A stretch of DNA of 46,303 nucleotides from Brevundimonas subvibrioides (GTDB lineage: Bacteria > Pseudomonadota > Alphaproteobacteria > Caulobacterales > Caulobacteraceae): NCBI GenBank assembly GCA_002280475.1, contig NCEB01000019.1, positions 1 to 46,303 of the forward strand. Reading direction: 5' to 3'. The notes under the pieces are model-generated. The model was not told the origin of the DNA. It ran no database searches and worked only from the letters and a program-made list of their open reading frames with translations. Below are positions 1 through 8,814 of this stretch, piece by piece. Position 1 is the stretch's first letter; every line of letters begins with the position of its first letter. A program made the position numbers and the translations under genes.

Positions 1-243
1 GACGAGCTGGAGCTGTCGGTCCGTTCGGCCAACTGCCTGAAGAACGACAACATCGTCTACATCGGCGACCTGATCCAGAAGACCGAGGGCGAGATGCTTC
101 GCACCCCGAACTTCGGCCGCAAGTCGCTGAACGAAATCAAGGAAGTGCTGACCTCCATGGGTCTGTCGCTGGGCATGGACGTGCCCAACTGGCCCCCGGA
201 GAACATCGAAGACCTGGCCAAGAAGTTCGACGACCAGATCTAG
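1..243 (+). CDS. rpoA: RNA polymerase alpha subunit, C-terminal fragment
   Basis: This is the 3' end of rpoA, cut by the window edge; 80 codons remain before a TAG stop. The visible part is the alpha C-terminal domain, the helix-hairpin-helix unit that contacts UP-element DNA and activators. The segment [13 protein letters not shown] is the signature stretch holding the DNA-contacting Arg and Asn equivalent to E. coli R265 and N268. It is followed by the conserved [19 protein letters not shown] and LGM motifs. The next gene is rplQ, the usual order at the end of the alpha ribosomal operon. Identification is secure; only the 5' part is missing. Confidence 0.97.
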   Translation, partial: DELELSVRSANCLKNDNIVYIGDLIQKTEGEMLRTPNFGRKSLNEIKEVLTSMGLSLGMDVPNWPPENIEDLAKKFDDQI

Positions 244-345
244 TTTCAACCCTCCGCCCGGACCTTCGGTCATCGGAGCGGTTAGAATGAATGCGGTCAA
301 AGGTCCCCGAGAGGGGAAACCCGGGCCGGAGTAGGAGAGACCCCG

Positions 346-765
346 ATGCGCCACGGCGCCGCCTATAGGAAGCTCGGCCGTACGGTCAGCCATCGCCAGG
401 CCATGTTCGCCAACATGGCTGCCTCGTTGATCAAGCACGAGCAGATCACGACGACCCTGCCCAAGGCCAAGGAGCTGCGGCCCTTCGTCGAGAAGCTGGT
501 CACGCTCGGCAAGCGCGGCGACCTCCACGCTCGTCGTCAGGCCATCAGCGCCGTGCGCGACGTGACCCAGGTCGGCAAGCTGTTCGAGACGATCGGCCCG
601 CGCTACGCCGATCGCAACGGCGGCTACATCCGCATCATGAAGGCCGGCTACCGCCACGGCGACAACGCCGCCATGGCCGTGATCGAGTTCGTCGATCGCG
701 ACACCTCGGCCAAGGGTTTGGATTCGGGCCCGGTCATGGCCTACGGGGACGACGACGAGGGCTGA
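346..765 (+). CDS. rplQ: 50S ribosomal protein L17
   Basis: Large-subunit ribosomal protein of 139 residues. The N-terminus [12 protein letters not shown] followed by [32 protein letters not shown] is diagnostic for bL17, and the segment [26 protein letters not shown] closes the conserved core. A short acidic tail follows, as in other alphaproteobacterial L17. The ATG has a good Shine-Dalgarno (AGGAGA, 333-338). The gene lies 102 bp after rpoA in the same direction and is very probably co-transcribed with it; a strong intrinsic terminator follows at 791. Confidence 0.98.
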   Translation: MRHGAAYRKLGRTVSHRQAMFANMAASLIKHEQITTTLPKAKELRPFVEKLVTLGKRGDLHARRQAISAVRDVTQVGKLFETIGPRYADRNGGYIRIMKAGYRHGDNAAMAVIEFVDRDTSAKGLDSGPVMAYGDDDEG

Positions 766-790
766 CTCTCGACGTCATTCACGAACCGGC

Positions 791-827
791 AAGGGCGGCC
801 CGAGCGATCGGGTCGCCCTTTCTCTTT
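791..827 (+). terminator. Intrinsic terminator after rplQ
   Basis: A GC-rich hairpin with arms AAGGGCGGCCCGA and TCGGGTCGCCCTT (one G-T pair, 4-nt loop, stem 791-820) is followed by a T-rich run (TTTCTCTTT). It sits 25 bp after the rplQ stop and before the unrelated GNAT gene, so it probably ends the ribosomal alpha operon transcript. Confidence 0.85.
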
Positions 828-852
828 GCCCCGAGGCGCGGCAAGCTGGGCC

Positions 853-1314
853 ATGACCGTCGACATCGTCCCCTACCGCCCCGACCACGCCGCTGCCTGG
901 GTGGCGCTGAACGAATACTGGATCCTGGACGGCGGCTACGCCATCGAGGCCAAGGACCGGTGGGTCCTGGACGATCCGGACGGGGCGATCCTGTCCAGAG
1001 GCGGCGTGATCTTCATGGCCGAGCGGGACGGGGAGGCGGTCGGCTGCTGCTCGCTCATGGTCATGGACGACGGCGGCCATGAGGTCGGCAAGATGGCCGT
1101 CGCGTCGGACGCTCAGGGCCTCGGTCTCGGCCGGCGCCTGCTGGAGGCCTGCGAGGCCCATGCGCGCGCGGCCGGCGCACCTCGACTGTATCTGGAGACG
1201 AACCGGACCCAGACCCATGCCATCGCCCTGTATCTCCGCTTCGGCTTCGTCGATCTGCCGCCCCGACCCTCGCCCTATGTCCGGTGCGACACCTGGATGG
1301 AGAAGCCTCTGTGA
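853..1314 (+). CDS. GNAT family N-acetyltransferase
   Basis: Small acetyltransferase of 153 residues. The acetyl-CoA pyrophosphate-binding motif A is clear at residues 88-93 (QGLGLG, within QGLGLGRRLL), preceded by a beta strand (EVGKMAVA) and followed by motif B with NRTQTHAIALYLRFGF, the usual C-terminal cofactor/dimer region. The substrate cannot be inferred. I chose ATG 853, where homologous sequence begins; a TTG at 826 is in frame but lies inside the rplQ terminator. No clear Shine-Dalgarno is present, so this may be a leaderless message. Its stop overlaps the GTG start of the following GST gene by four bases, so the two are probably translated together. Confidence 0.88.
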   Translation: MTVDIVPYRPDHAAAWVALNEYWILDGGYAIEAKDRWVLDDPDGAILSRGGVIFMAERDGEAVGCCSLMVMDDGGHEVGKMAVASDAQGLGLGRRLLEACEAHARAAGAPRLYLETNRTQTHAIALYLRFGFVDLPPRPSPYVRCDTWMEKPL

Positions 1315-1964
1315 GCGACCTCGTTCTGTATAGCCACCCCTTCTCGTCCTACTGCCAGAAGGCCATCGTCGCCTTCTATGAGAAGGACCTGCCCTTCACC
1401 CCGCGCATGCTGGAGGACGAGGGGGCCATGGCGGAGTTGAAGGCCCTGTGGCCGTTCGGTCAGTTCCCCGTGCTCCAGGACGACGACCGGTCGTTCGCCG
1501 AGACCTCGATCATCATCGAGCGGCTGGACCAGGTCTCGCCCGCAGTCCCGATGATCCCCATTGATCCGGATAAGGCGCTGGAGGTCCGCTTCATGGACCG
1601 GGTGTTCGATAACCAGATACAGGCCAACCAGCAGCGCATCATCTACAACGCCCTGCGCCCCGAGACCGACCGCGATCCGATCGCCGATGCCGAAGCGCGC
1701 GCGAAGCTGGAGACGGCCTACGCCTGGCTGGACGGGGTGATGGCGGGACGCACCTGGGCAACGGGCGAGACGTTCAGCTTGGCCGACTGCGGGGCCGCGC
1801 CGGGGTTGCTTTACGCCCACTGGACCCACGCGATTCCGGCGCGGTTCGAGCACCTGTGGGCCTATCGGCGGCGTCTGCTGGCTCGACCCAGCTATGCCCG
1901 GGCGCTGGACGAGGCCAGACCCTATCGCGGCTACTTCCCGCTGGGCGCGCCGGACGAGGACTGA
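1311..1964 (+). CDS. Glutathione S-transferase family protein
   Basis: A 217-residue GST-like protein. The N-terminal thioredoxin fold begins LVLYSHPFSSYCQK, has the cis-proline motif at QFPVLQ (Pro53) and the glutathione gamma-glutamyl-binding E-T-S turn at residues 64-66. An all-helical C-terminal domain follows. Ser12/Ser13 and Cys15 near the N-terminus are candidates for the catalytic residue, but the class cannot be assigned from sequence alone. The GTG start at 1311 overlaps the GNAT stop (GTGA), which fixes the start better than upstream options. Role is probably detoxification or thiol chemistry in the cytoplasm (family inference). Confidence 0.88.
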   Translation: MSDLVLYSHPFSSYCQKAIVAFYEKDLPFTPRMLEDEGAMAELKALWPFGQFPVLQDDDRSFAETSIIIERLDQVSPAVPMIPIDPDKALEVRFMDRVFDNQIQANQQRIIYNALRPETDRDPIADAEARAKLETAYAWLDGVMAGRTWATGETFSLADCGAAPGLLYAHWTHAIPARFEHLWAYRRRLLARPSYARALDEARPYRGYFPLGAPDED

Positions 1965-2089
1965 CACCGATGTCGCGTGGCAAAAGGACGACGCCGGAGG
2001 GAAATTCGTGTTTTCGGCGAGAATGAGGCTTGGGAGTTTGTCGGATCGGGATCAAGCTTCGCCATACAAGAAACTCCGGGAGAAATGTC

Positions 2090-5000
2090 ATGCGTAGGTT
2101 TTCGAGTGCGAAGAGCGTGCGGACGAGACTGCTGACGGCCGGTTGCGCCATCGCCCTGCTGGCTCCGGCGGGTGCCGCCCTGGCCCAGGACGGGCAGGAC
2201 GCGACGAACCTGGACGAGATCATCGTCACCGGCACCAAGCGTGATTCGACCATTCAGGACGTGCCGTTCTCGATCAACGCCCAGACCCAGGAAGACATCC
2301 AGCGGTCGGGTGCCGTCACCCTGGAAGACCTGGCGCGCAACGTCGCCGGTCTGTCGATCCAGAACCTTGGGCCGGGTCAGAGCCAGGTCTCGGTGCGCGG
2401 CGTCTCCGCCGGCCAGGTCGTTCGTGACCAGCCGGGCGTCAAGGAGCAGGTCGGCGTCTACCTCGACGAGAGCGTGGTCTCTCTTTCGCTGTTCACGCCG
2501 GACTTCGACCTGTTCGACCTCAACCGCGTCGAGACGCTGCGCGGGCCTCAGGGCACGCTGTTCGGCTCGGGCTCGGTCGGGGGCACGGTGCGCTACATCA
2601 CCAACCAGCCGACCCTGGGCGTCAGCGAGGGCACGCTCGAAGCCAACGTCAACGTCGTCGAGGGTGACGATCTGGGCGGCCATCTGAAAGGCGCGATCAA
2701 CATCCCGGTGTCCGACACCGTGGCCCTGCGCGCTGTGGCTTATCACACCGAATACGCCGGCTTCATCGACGCCCGCCGCGAGGGCGGCGCGGTCCGGGAC
2801 AACATCAACGACGGGACCCGGACGGGCGGTCGGGTGGCCTTGCTGTTCGAACCGTCGTCGACCGTCTCGATCACGCCGCGGATCGTCTACCAGAAGATCG
2901 AGACGGAAGGCTTCAACCGGCAGGAGGCGTTCAACCTTTTCGCCAATCCGTTCACGACGACCCGGGCTCCGGTCATCCTGGGCGAACGCGAGCAGTTCCT
3001 GCTGCTGGACGAGGCGTTCGAGGACGAGACGCTGCTGGCCGACCTGACGGCCTCCTTCGACCTGGGCGCCGTCGAGTTGACTTCGGTGACCAGCTACATC
3101 GATCGCGACATCCTGGTCAGCCGGGACGCCAGCGCCCTGACAGGTTCGGTGTCGGTGGACCTGGGCTTTCCGGCGGCGGCGGTGCTGCTGCCGTCGAACC
3201 TGGTCGACACGACCACGCTGGAGCAGTTCAGCCAGGAAGTGCGCATCTCCTCGACCAGCGATGGCCCGTTCCAGTGGCTGGCCGGCGTCTTCTATTCGCA
3301 AGTCGACCGGGTCTATTCGCAGTTGCTGCCGACGCCCGGATACGACGCCGCGACCGATGCCACCCTCGGGGCCGGGACATCGGTGGCCGTGCGAAACGGC
3401 TTTGGGCCCAACTCGCCCTACAACGCCCTGCTGCCCTACGACATCGAACAGACGGCGGTGTTCGGCGAGGCCAGCTATGACTTCGGCCAGCTGACGGTCA
3501 CGGCGGGCGGTCGCTTCTACGACTTCTCGGAGACCCGCAGCTTCACCTCGGGTGGCCTGTTCGCCAACGGCGACCGCCGCACCGACACGACCGCGTCGGA
3601 CGGCTTCACGCCGCGAATCCTGGTCAGCTACGAGGCATCCGACAACGTCACCTTCAACGCCCAGGCGGCCCAGGGCTTCCGTCTCGGCGGGGTCAACGAC
3701 CCGCTGAACATCCCGCTGTGCTCGCCGGCCGACGCCGCCATCTTCGGTGGATTCCAGACCTATGACGACGAGACGCTGTGGAACTACGAGGCCGGGGTGA
3801 AGTCGCGCTTCGGCAACGTCACGCTGAACTCGGCGGTCTTCTACACCGACATCGAGAATCTGCAGACGACGCTGGACGCCGGATCCTGCTCGTCGCGCGT
3901 CGTGTTCAACGTCGAGTCGGCCCACACGGCCGGGATCGAGCTGGAGTTGTCGACCCTGCTGACCGACAACCTGGAGGTCGGCTTCTCGGGCAGCTTCGTG
4001 GAGGCCGAGTTCGATTCGACCGTCCGCGACGGCACGGGCGCGGTGATTGGCGGCATCCGCGAGGGCAATCGACTGCCGTCGGTGCCGGAGCTGCAGTTCT
4101 CGCTGAACGCCACCTACAGCTTCACCGTGCTCAGCGGCCTGCCGGGCTACGTCAACGCCTCGTTCCAGCACGTCGGCAGCCGCTACACCCAAGCCAGCGA
4201 TCAGGAGAACAACCCGCGCTCCTTCACCTCCGGCCTGCCGTTCGGCGGGGCGACGGGCACGCGAGCCACGATCGTCGACCTGGAACTGCCCAGCTATGAG
4301 CTGTTCAACCTCTCGGCCGGGATCGAGTTCGACAACGGCATCGAGGCGATCGGCACCCCCCTGAAGCACGGTCTTCAGCACATCGTGGGACAGGCCGGGG
4401 ATCAGCAGGTGGGATTGCAGGTCGGCCGCGCTCCAGCCCAGCAAAGGCAGGCTCTGCATCAGGAAGAACTGGCCGATGGCGACGACCATCGGCACGAACA
4501 GGGTGGCCAGCAGGGACCGGGAGACCGCGGCGGCCAGCAGGCCGATCATACTGAACTGCATGACACGGGCGACGGTCACGGCGATGAAGCCGCCGAACTG
4601 GCCGGGCCGATCACCGTCGAAACTGAACGTGAGTGGACGCTCGAAGATGGCGGCCTTGATGAGCTCGCCGACCATGCCGAACGCCAGCCAGGTCACGAGC
4701 GCGGCCAGGACCACGCCGAAAACCAGCACGACCTTGCCCAGGATCAGATTGGCGCGGCTGTTGCGCGCGCTGGTCAGCCGCCATGTCTCCCACCGGTAAT
4801 CTCCGGCGTAGATGATGGCCGCGCCGATCAGGACGAACAGCATCACGATCGGATTGGCGAAATCCGCTGCCTGACTGACCAGGCTCTGGCCCAGATCGAG
4901 CGGACCGCTGGTGGCCAGGGGGCCACCCTCTGCGGTCAGCTCGGGTGGCAGGGCCTCGGCCATCTCGGCCATGCGGGCCCTGGTGAAGAACTGGACGGCG

Positions 5001-5125
5001 GTGCCGATGGCCAGGAACAGCGTCGGCACGAACAGGATCGACCAGACCATGGCCATGCGGTTGCGGGTGAACCGGTAGGTCTCGGCGCGGATGGCGTCAG
5101 CGAGCATGGCCCACCTCCTGGATGA
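2090..5125 (+). CDS. TonB-dependent receptor, 3'-truncated with antisense tail
   Basis: Outer-membrane TonB-dependent receptor. ATG 2090 has GGGAGA upstream (2078-2083). A Sec signal peptide ends at ALAQ, followed by a TonB-box-like NLDEIIVTGTKRD, a plug domain with GVSAGQVVRDQPGVKEQVGVYLDE and the RVETLRGPQGTLFGSGSVGG motif, then barrel repeats. Receptor sequence stops near 4350, just after NLSAGIEFDNGIEA. An intact receptor would need roughly 50-60 more residues, ending in the beta-signal with a terminal aromatic residue. The frame stays open to TGA 5123-5125 only because it reads antisense through the neighbouring permease; that tail is not receptor. The product probably cannot insert properly in the outer membrane. 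Substrate unknown. Confidence 0.8.
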   Translation: MRRFSSAKSVRTRLLTAGCAIALLAPAGAALAQDGQDATNLDEIIVTGTKRDSTIQDVPFSINAQTQEDIQRSGAVTLEDLARNVAGLSIQNLGPGQSQVSVRGVSAGQVVRDQPGVKEQVGVYLDESVVSLSLFTPDFDLFDLNRVETLRGPQGTLFGSGSVGGTVRYITNQPTLGVSEGTLEANVNVVEGDDLGGHLKGAINIPVSDTVALRAVAYHTEYAGFIDARREGGAVRDNINDGTRTGGRVALLFEPSSTVSITPRIVYQKIETEGFNRQEAFNLFANPFTTTRAPVILGEREQFLLLDEAFEDETLLADLTASFDLGAVELTSVTSYIDRDILVSRDASALTGSVSVDLGFPAAAVLLPSNLVDTTTLEQFSQEVRISSTSDGPFQWLAGVFYSQVDRVYSQLLPTPGYDAATDATLGAGTSVAVRNGFGPNSPYNALLPYDIEQTAVFGEASYDFGQLTVTAGGRFYDFSETRSFTSGGLFANGDRRTDTTASDGFTPRILVSYEASDNVTFNAQAAQGFRLGGVNDPLNIPLCSPADAAIFGGFQTYDDETLWNYEAGVKSRFGNVTLNSAVFYTDIENLQTTLDAGSCSSRVVFNVESAHTAGIELELSTLLTDNLEVGFSGSFVEAEFDSTVRDGTGAVIGGIREGNRLPSVPELQFSLNATYSFTVLSGLPGYVNASFQHVGSRYTQASDQENNPRSFTSGLPFGGATGTRATIVDLELPSYELFNLSAGIEFDNGIEAIGTPLKHGLQHIVGQAGDQQVGLQVGRAPAQQRQALHQEELADGDDHRHEQGGQQGPGDRGGQQADHTELHDTGDGHGDEAAELAGPITVETEREWTLEDGGLDELADHAERQPGHERGQDHAENQHDLAQDQIGAAVARAGQPPCLPPVISGVDDGRADQDEQHHDRIGEIRCLTDQALAQIERTAGGQGATLCGQLGWQGLGHLGHAGPGEELDGGADGQEQRRHEQDRPDHGHAVAGEPVGLGADGVSEHGPPPG
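4340..4370. other. Deletion junction between two convergent genes
   Basis: Left of this point the plus strand encodes receptor barrel; right of it the minus strand encodes the permease. Both stop being recognisable within about 20 bp of each other (near GGCACCCCCCTGAAG), with no intergenic DNA and no stop codon for either gene. A deletion that removed both 3' ends, or a wrong join during assembly, explains this; no transposon remnant or target duplication is visible. Confidence 0.7.
4351..5107 (-). pseudogene. ABC-2 type transporter permease, 3'-truncated
   Basis: Membrane partner of the ABC ATPase just upstream on the same strand. ATG 5107 has a strong Shine-Dalgarno (AGGAGG, 5113-5118) and overlaps the ATPase stop by 11 bp, so they form an operon. 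About 250 residues remain: an amphipathic start (MLADAIRAETYRFTRNR) and five membrane helices, the last around LLATLFVPMVVAIGQFFLMQ. The expected sixth helix is missing: after HLLIPGLSHDVLKTVLQGG the frame enters antisense receptor sequence and runs open to about 1931, which is not meaningful coding. Loss of the final helix should inactivate the exporter. Substrate unknown. Confidence 0.8.
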
Positions 5126-6038
5126 TCGTCTCCGCATGCTGGATGGAGCCGGTCTCGGTCATGAAGACGCTCTCCAGATCGGCGCCGACCCAACGAGCCT
5201 CGTCGACATCGACGCCGGCCTCGATCAGGGCGCGCAGCAGGGCCGGGGCCTCGGGGCGGGGCAGGGCGGCCATGACGGCGTCGCCCTCCAGCGAGCCATG
5301 CGCGCCGGGCAGGGCGGCGATGACCTCAAGCGTCCTCGAAATCGGGGTGACCGACAGGCGCAATCGTTCCCCGGCCGAGGTCAGGTCGCTGACCGCGCCT
5401 TCGCGCACCAGCTTGCCCCGGTTCAGGATCGCCACCCGGTCGCACACGCGCTGGACCTCCAGCAGCTGGTGGCTGGCCAGGATGACGGTGATGCCGTCGC
5501 GCTCGGCGAGCGACCGGATCAGGGCGCGCATCTCCTGGATACCGGGCGGGTCCATGCCGCTGGTGGGCTCGTCCAGAATGACCAGCTCGGGCTCGGTGAT
5601 GAGGGCGGCGGCGACGCCCAGCCGTTGTAGCATGCCGACGGAGAAACCGCGCACCTTGCGGTCCGCCGCCTCGGTCAGACCCACCCGCTCCAGCCAGCCG
5701 GAGACGCGCGCCGTGTCGGAGTGCAATCCGTGGGCGGCCGACAGCCACTCCAGCACCTGGCGCGCCGTCATGAAGGGGGGAAAGCGCGGCGTCTCGATCA
5801 TCGAGCCCATGCGGCGGCCGGCCGCGACGTCGCCGATCCGGCCGCCCATCACCGTGGCCTCTCCGGCCGAGGGGCGGATCAGGCCCAGCAGGATGCGGAA
5901 CAGGGTCGACTTGCCCGCACCATTGGGCCCCAGGACGCCATAGACCCCGCCGCGCGGGATGCTGAGACTGAGGCCGTCCAGCGCCCGCACCGACCCGTAG
6001 GTCTTGGTCAGGTCGCGCGTTTCGATCACCGAGGTCAT
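5097..6038 (-). CDS. ABC transporter ATP-binding protein (DrrA/CcmA type)
   Basis: Cytoplasmic ATPase subunit of an ABC-2 exporter, 313 residues. Walker A is GPNGAGKST at 37-45, the signature is FSVGMLQ at 132-138, Walker B is LVILDEP at 152-158 and the switch His lies in ILASHQLLEV. The roughly 90-residue C-terminal extension after the nucleotide-binding domain is typical of DrrA-like exporters. The start is ATG 6038. The permease follows with an 11-bp overlap but has lost its 3' end, so this ATPase may be left without a working partner. Substrate cannot be inferred. Confidence 0.9.
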   Translation of the reverse strand: MTSVIETRDLTKTYGSVRALDGLSLSIPRGGVYGVLGPNGAGKSTLFRILLGLIRPSAGEATVMGGRIGDVAAGRRMGSMIETPRFPPFMTARQVLEWLSAAHGLHSDTARVSGWLERVGLTEAADRKVRGFSVGMLQRLGVAAALITEPELVILDEPTSGMDPPGIQEMRALIRSLAERDGITVILASHQLLEVQRVCDRVAILNRGKLVREGAVSDLTSAGERLRLSVTPISRTLEVIAALPGAHGSLEGDAVMAALPRPEAPALLRALIEAGVDVDEARWVGADLESVFMTETGSIQHAETIIQEVGHAR

Positions 6039-6135
6039 GGCCCGACCTTGGCGGTGGGAATGGCACCTCGCAAGCCGTCGCGAGGCCGTCGCGGATTAAG
6101 ATTATGCAACCTCGCACCCTCGCCGGAGCCTGCGA

Positions 6136-7332
6136 ATGTCCCGTGCCCTGATCGTCTGCCTGACCCTGCTGCTTGCCGCGTGCGCCACCTCGAGGGGGCC
6201 ACAGCCAGACATCGGGCGACCGCTGACTGTGTTGATCTCGATCGACGGATTCCGGACGGACTATCTGTCGCGTGGAGACACGCCGACGCTGTCGGCGCTG
6301 GCGGCAGAGGGCGCGACGGGGTCGATGCGGCCGTCGTATCCCAGCGTCACCTTCCCGAACCACTATACGCTGGTGACCGGCAGGCATCCGGATCATCATG
6401 GAATCGTAGGAAATTCCTTCATCGATCCCGTGCTCGGCCGGTTCACCATGGCCAACAAGGAACCGAGATTCTGGGATCAAGCGGAGCCGATCTGGATCAC
6501 GGCGGAAAAGGCCGGACTGACCACCGCGACGATGTTCTGGCCCGGGTCGGAGACGGAACTGCAGGGCGAACGGCCGACCTACTGGGCCCCGTTTGATCAG
6601 GCGGTGACCGGGGATCAGCGGGTGGATCGCCTGCTGGGCTGGCTGGATGCGACGCCCCGACCCGATCTGTCGACCCTGTATTTCGACACGGTCGACACCG
6701 TTGGGCACAGCTTCGGCCCGGACACGCCGGAGGTCGATCGCGCGCTGACTGATGTCGACGCGTCTGTTGCCCGGCTGATCGCGGGCCTGCAGGCGCGAGG
6801 CCTGTGGGAGCGGACCCATCTGATCGTCGTTTCGGACCACGGAATGGCGCAAACGTCCCCCGAACGCGTGACCCATCTGGACGATCTGGTCGATCCGGCT
6901 TTCGTTCAGATCATCTATTCCGGCTCGGCGGTCTTCCTGGAGCCGACGGCAGGGCGCGAGGACGAGGTTCGCCGGGCCCTCGTTCGCCGGCATGCGCATG
7001 GCGAGTGCTGGACCCGCGAGACCATTCCCGCCCGGTTCGTGCTCGGCACCAACCCCAGGGTGCCCTCCATCGTCTGCGCCGCCGACGTCGGTTGGCTGTT
7101 CGTGCCCCGCACGCGGACGGTGACACGGGTCGGCGGGGCCCATGGCTATGACAACGCGGCCCCAGAGATGCAGGCGCTGTTCATCGCCCACGGCCCGGAT
7201 ATCGCGCGGGGCGTGACCCTGAGGGACATGGACAGCGTTGATGTCCAGCCCCTGCTGGGGCGTTTGCTCGGGATCGAGGTCCCGCCCGGCGACGGCCGCG
7301 CCGAAGACGGCCTGGCGGCCATGTCGCGCTAG
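6136..7332 (+). CDS. Nucleotide pyrophosphatase/phosphodiesterase-like lipoprotein
   Basis: Alkaline-phosphatase superfamily enzyme of the ENPP type, 398 residues. The N-terminus is a lipoprotein signal (LLLAAC, lipidated Cys16). Metal and nucleophile motifs are all visible: ISIDGFRTDYL with Asp37, PSVTFPNHYTLVTG with nucleophile Thr72 and Asn75, DTVDTVGHSFG with Asp187 and His191, VVSDHGM with Asp234 and His235, and a final GAHGYDN histidine. It should act outside the inner membrane on phosphodiester or pyrophosphate bonds of nucleotides or phospholipid-like molecules; the substrate is not predictable. It is transcribed divergently from the ABC operon. The ATG at 6136 fits the signal peptide. 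Confidence 0.88.
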   Translation: MSRALIVCLTLLLAACATSRGPQPDIGRPLTVLISIDGFRTDYLSRGDTPTLSALAAEGATGSMRPSYPSVTFPNHYTLVTGRHPDHHGIVGNSFIDPVLGRFTMANKEPRFWDQAEPIWITAEKAGLTTATMFWPGSETELQGERPTYWAPFDQAVTGDQRVDRLLGWLDATPRPDLSTLYFDTVDTVGHSFGPDTPEVDRALTDVDASVARLIAGLQARGLWERTHLIVVSDHGMAQTSPERVTHLDDLVDPAFVQIIYSGSAVFLEPTAGREDEVRRALVRRHAHGECWTRETIPARFVLGTNPRVPSIVCAADVGWLFVPRTRTVTRVGGAHGYDNAAPEMQALFIAHGPDIARGVTLRDMDSVDVQPLLGRLLGIEVPPGDGRAEDGLAAMSR

Positions 7333-7398
7333 CCTGCCACGGCGGGACTGCCGCGACGCCTTGATCCGGCCCGAAAGCGCGACAGATATAGGGTGACC

Positions 7399-8811
7399 AT
7401 GAGACTGACCCGGAATGCCATGAAGACCTCGACCCTCGCCATCGCCATGGCCATCACGCTGGCGTCGTGCGGCGATGCCAGCTCCTCCAAGGCGCAGGAC
7501 GGCGTCTTCGCCGAGCCGACGGAGCGCCAGGCACCGACCGATGCCACCCGCATGAAGCAGAGCTTCTCGCCCGTCGTGCGCGAAGCGGCGCCGGCGGTGG
7601 TCAATATCTCGGCCCGGTCGATCCAGCGGGTCCAGGCCGATCCCTTCTTCCAGTTTTTCGGCGGCGGCATTCCGCGCGAGCGAGTGGCGGAGTCGGCCGG
7701 ATCGGGCGTCATCGTGCGGTCGGACGGCATCGTCGTGACCAACAACCATGTCATCGAGGGCGCTCAGCAGATTCGTGTGGTCCTGAACGACCGGCGCGAG
7801 TTCCCGGCGGAGATTGTCCTCGCGGACGCACGTTCCGACATCGCGGTGCTGCAGCTGCAGGGCGTGACCGAGCAACTGCCCGTTCTCGCCATCGACGACC
7901 GCGAGGAACAGGAGGTCGGCGACCTGGTGCTGGCCATCGGCAATCCGTTCGGCGTGGGTCAGACGGTGACCAATGGCATCATCTCGGCGTTGAACCGGAC
8001 GGAGACGGGCATTTCGGACTCGGGGTCCTTCATCCAGACCGACGCGGCGATCAATCCGGGCAACTCCGGCGGAGCCCTGGTCGACATGGACGGCGACCTG
8101 ATCGGCATCAACACGGCGATCTTCTCGCGCTCTGGATCGTCGGCGGGCGTGGGGTTCGCGGTGCCGGCCTCGATGGTGCGGCGCGTGGTGGATTCGGCCC
8201 TGGGCGGCGAGAGCATGGTGGTGCGGCCCTGGCTGGGCGTGAAGGGCGAGACCGTTTCGGCCGCCATTGCGCGTTCGCTGGGCTTGCCCCGACCGCAGGG
8301 GCTGATCGTCACCGAAATCTATGACGGTGGGCCGGGGGCTCGGGCCGGCCTGCGGGAGGGCGACGTGATCACGTCCGTGGACGGTGCCGAGATCAACGAC
8401 CAGGCCGGTCTCAACTTCCGCATCGGCAACAAGAGCCCCAATGACGCGGCTGCCTTGACCATCATCCGCGACGGTCGGACACAGACGCTCAACGCGCGCG
8501 TCCAGACCCTGCCGGGCGACGCAAAGGCGGAGGGGGTTCTGATCCAGGACGGTGCCTTCTCTGGAGCGCAGATCGCGGCCCTGACCCCCGCCCTGGCCGA
8601 TCGGCTGGGCGGAGATCCTTTCGCGACGGGACTGCTGATCACCTCGGTCCAGCGCGGCAGCTATGCGGCGCGGGCAGGCCTGCGACCCGGCGACCTGGTG
8701 CGCGAGGTCAACGGCCGTGCCGTCAGCGCCCCTCAGGCGCTCGTGCGGCTCGGGGCGTCCGAGGTCACGATCGAGCGCCAGGGGCGGCGGCTGACCGGAA
8801 CGCTCCGCTGA
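7399..8811 (+). CDS. HtrA/DegP-family serine protease, predicted lipoprotein
   Basis: Periplasmic Do-like protease of 470 residues. The trypsin-like domain has its triad at His117 (NNHVIEG), Asp147 (RSDIAVLQ) and Ser223 (NPGNSGGAL). Two PDZ domains follow, the first around VRPWLGVKGETV to about residue 350 and the second covering roughly 370-470. The family degrades or chaperones misfolded envelope proteins. Unusually, the signal sequence ends in a lipobox (LASC, Cys24, followed by Gly-Asp), so the enzyme looks membrane-anchored by lipid rather than freely soluble. I chose ATG 7399; a GTG at 7393 and ATG 7420 are alternatives. The gene lies 66 bp after the phosphodiesterase gene in the same direction. 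Confidence 0.9.
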   Translation: MRLTRNAMKTSTLAIAMAITLASCGDASSSKAQDGVFAEPTERQAPTDATRMKQSFSPVVREAAPAVVNISARSIQRVQADPFFQFFGGGIPRERVAESAGSGVIVRSDGIVVTNNHVIEGAQQIRVVLNDRREFPAEIVLADARSDIAVLQLQGVTEQLPVLAIDDREEQEVGDLVLAIGNPFGVGQTVTNGIISALNRTETGISDSGSFIQTDAAINPGNSGGALVDMDGDLIGINTAIFSRSGSSAGVGFAVPASMVRRVVDSALGGESMVVRPWLGVKGETVSAAIARSLGLPRPQGLIVTEIYDGGPGARAGLREGDVITSVDGAEINDQAGLNFRIGNKSPNDAAALTIIRDGRTQTLNARVQTLPGDAKAEGVLIQDGAFSGAQIAALTPALADRLGGDPFATGLLITSVQRGSYAARAGLRPGDLVREVNGRAVSAPQALVRLGASEVTIERQGRRLTGTLR

Positions 8812-8814
8812 GCC

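Noticed and set aside
1931..4350. Very long minus-strand open frame continuing from the permease through the receptor gene.
   Set aside because: It reads antisense to clear TonB receptor coding and shows no domain of its own; open only because of high GC third-position bias.
4351..5125. Plus-strand continuation of the receptor frame.
   Set aside because: It is antisense of the permease, rich in Gly/Asp/Gln without barrel strands or a terminal aromatic; not a real receptor domain.
5326..7875. Minus-strand 849-codon open frame spanning the ABC ATPase region and the phosphodiesterase and protease genes.
   Set aside because: It is out of frame with the clear ATPase and antisense to two well-supported genes.
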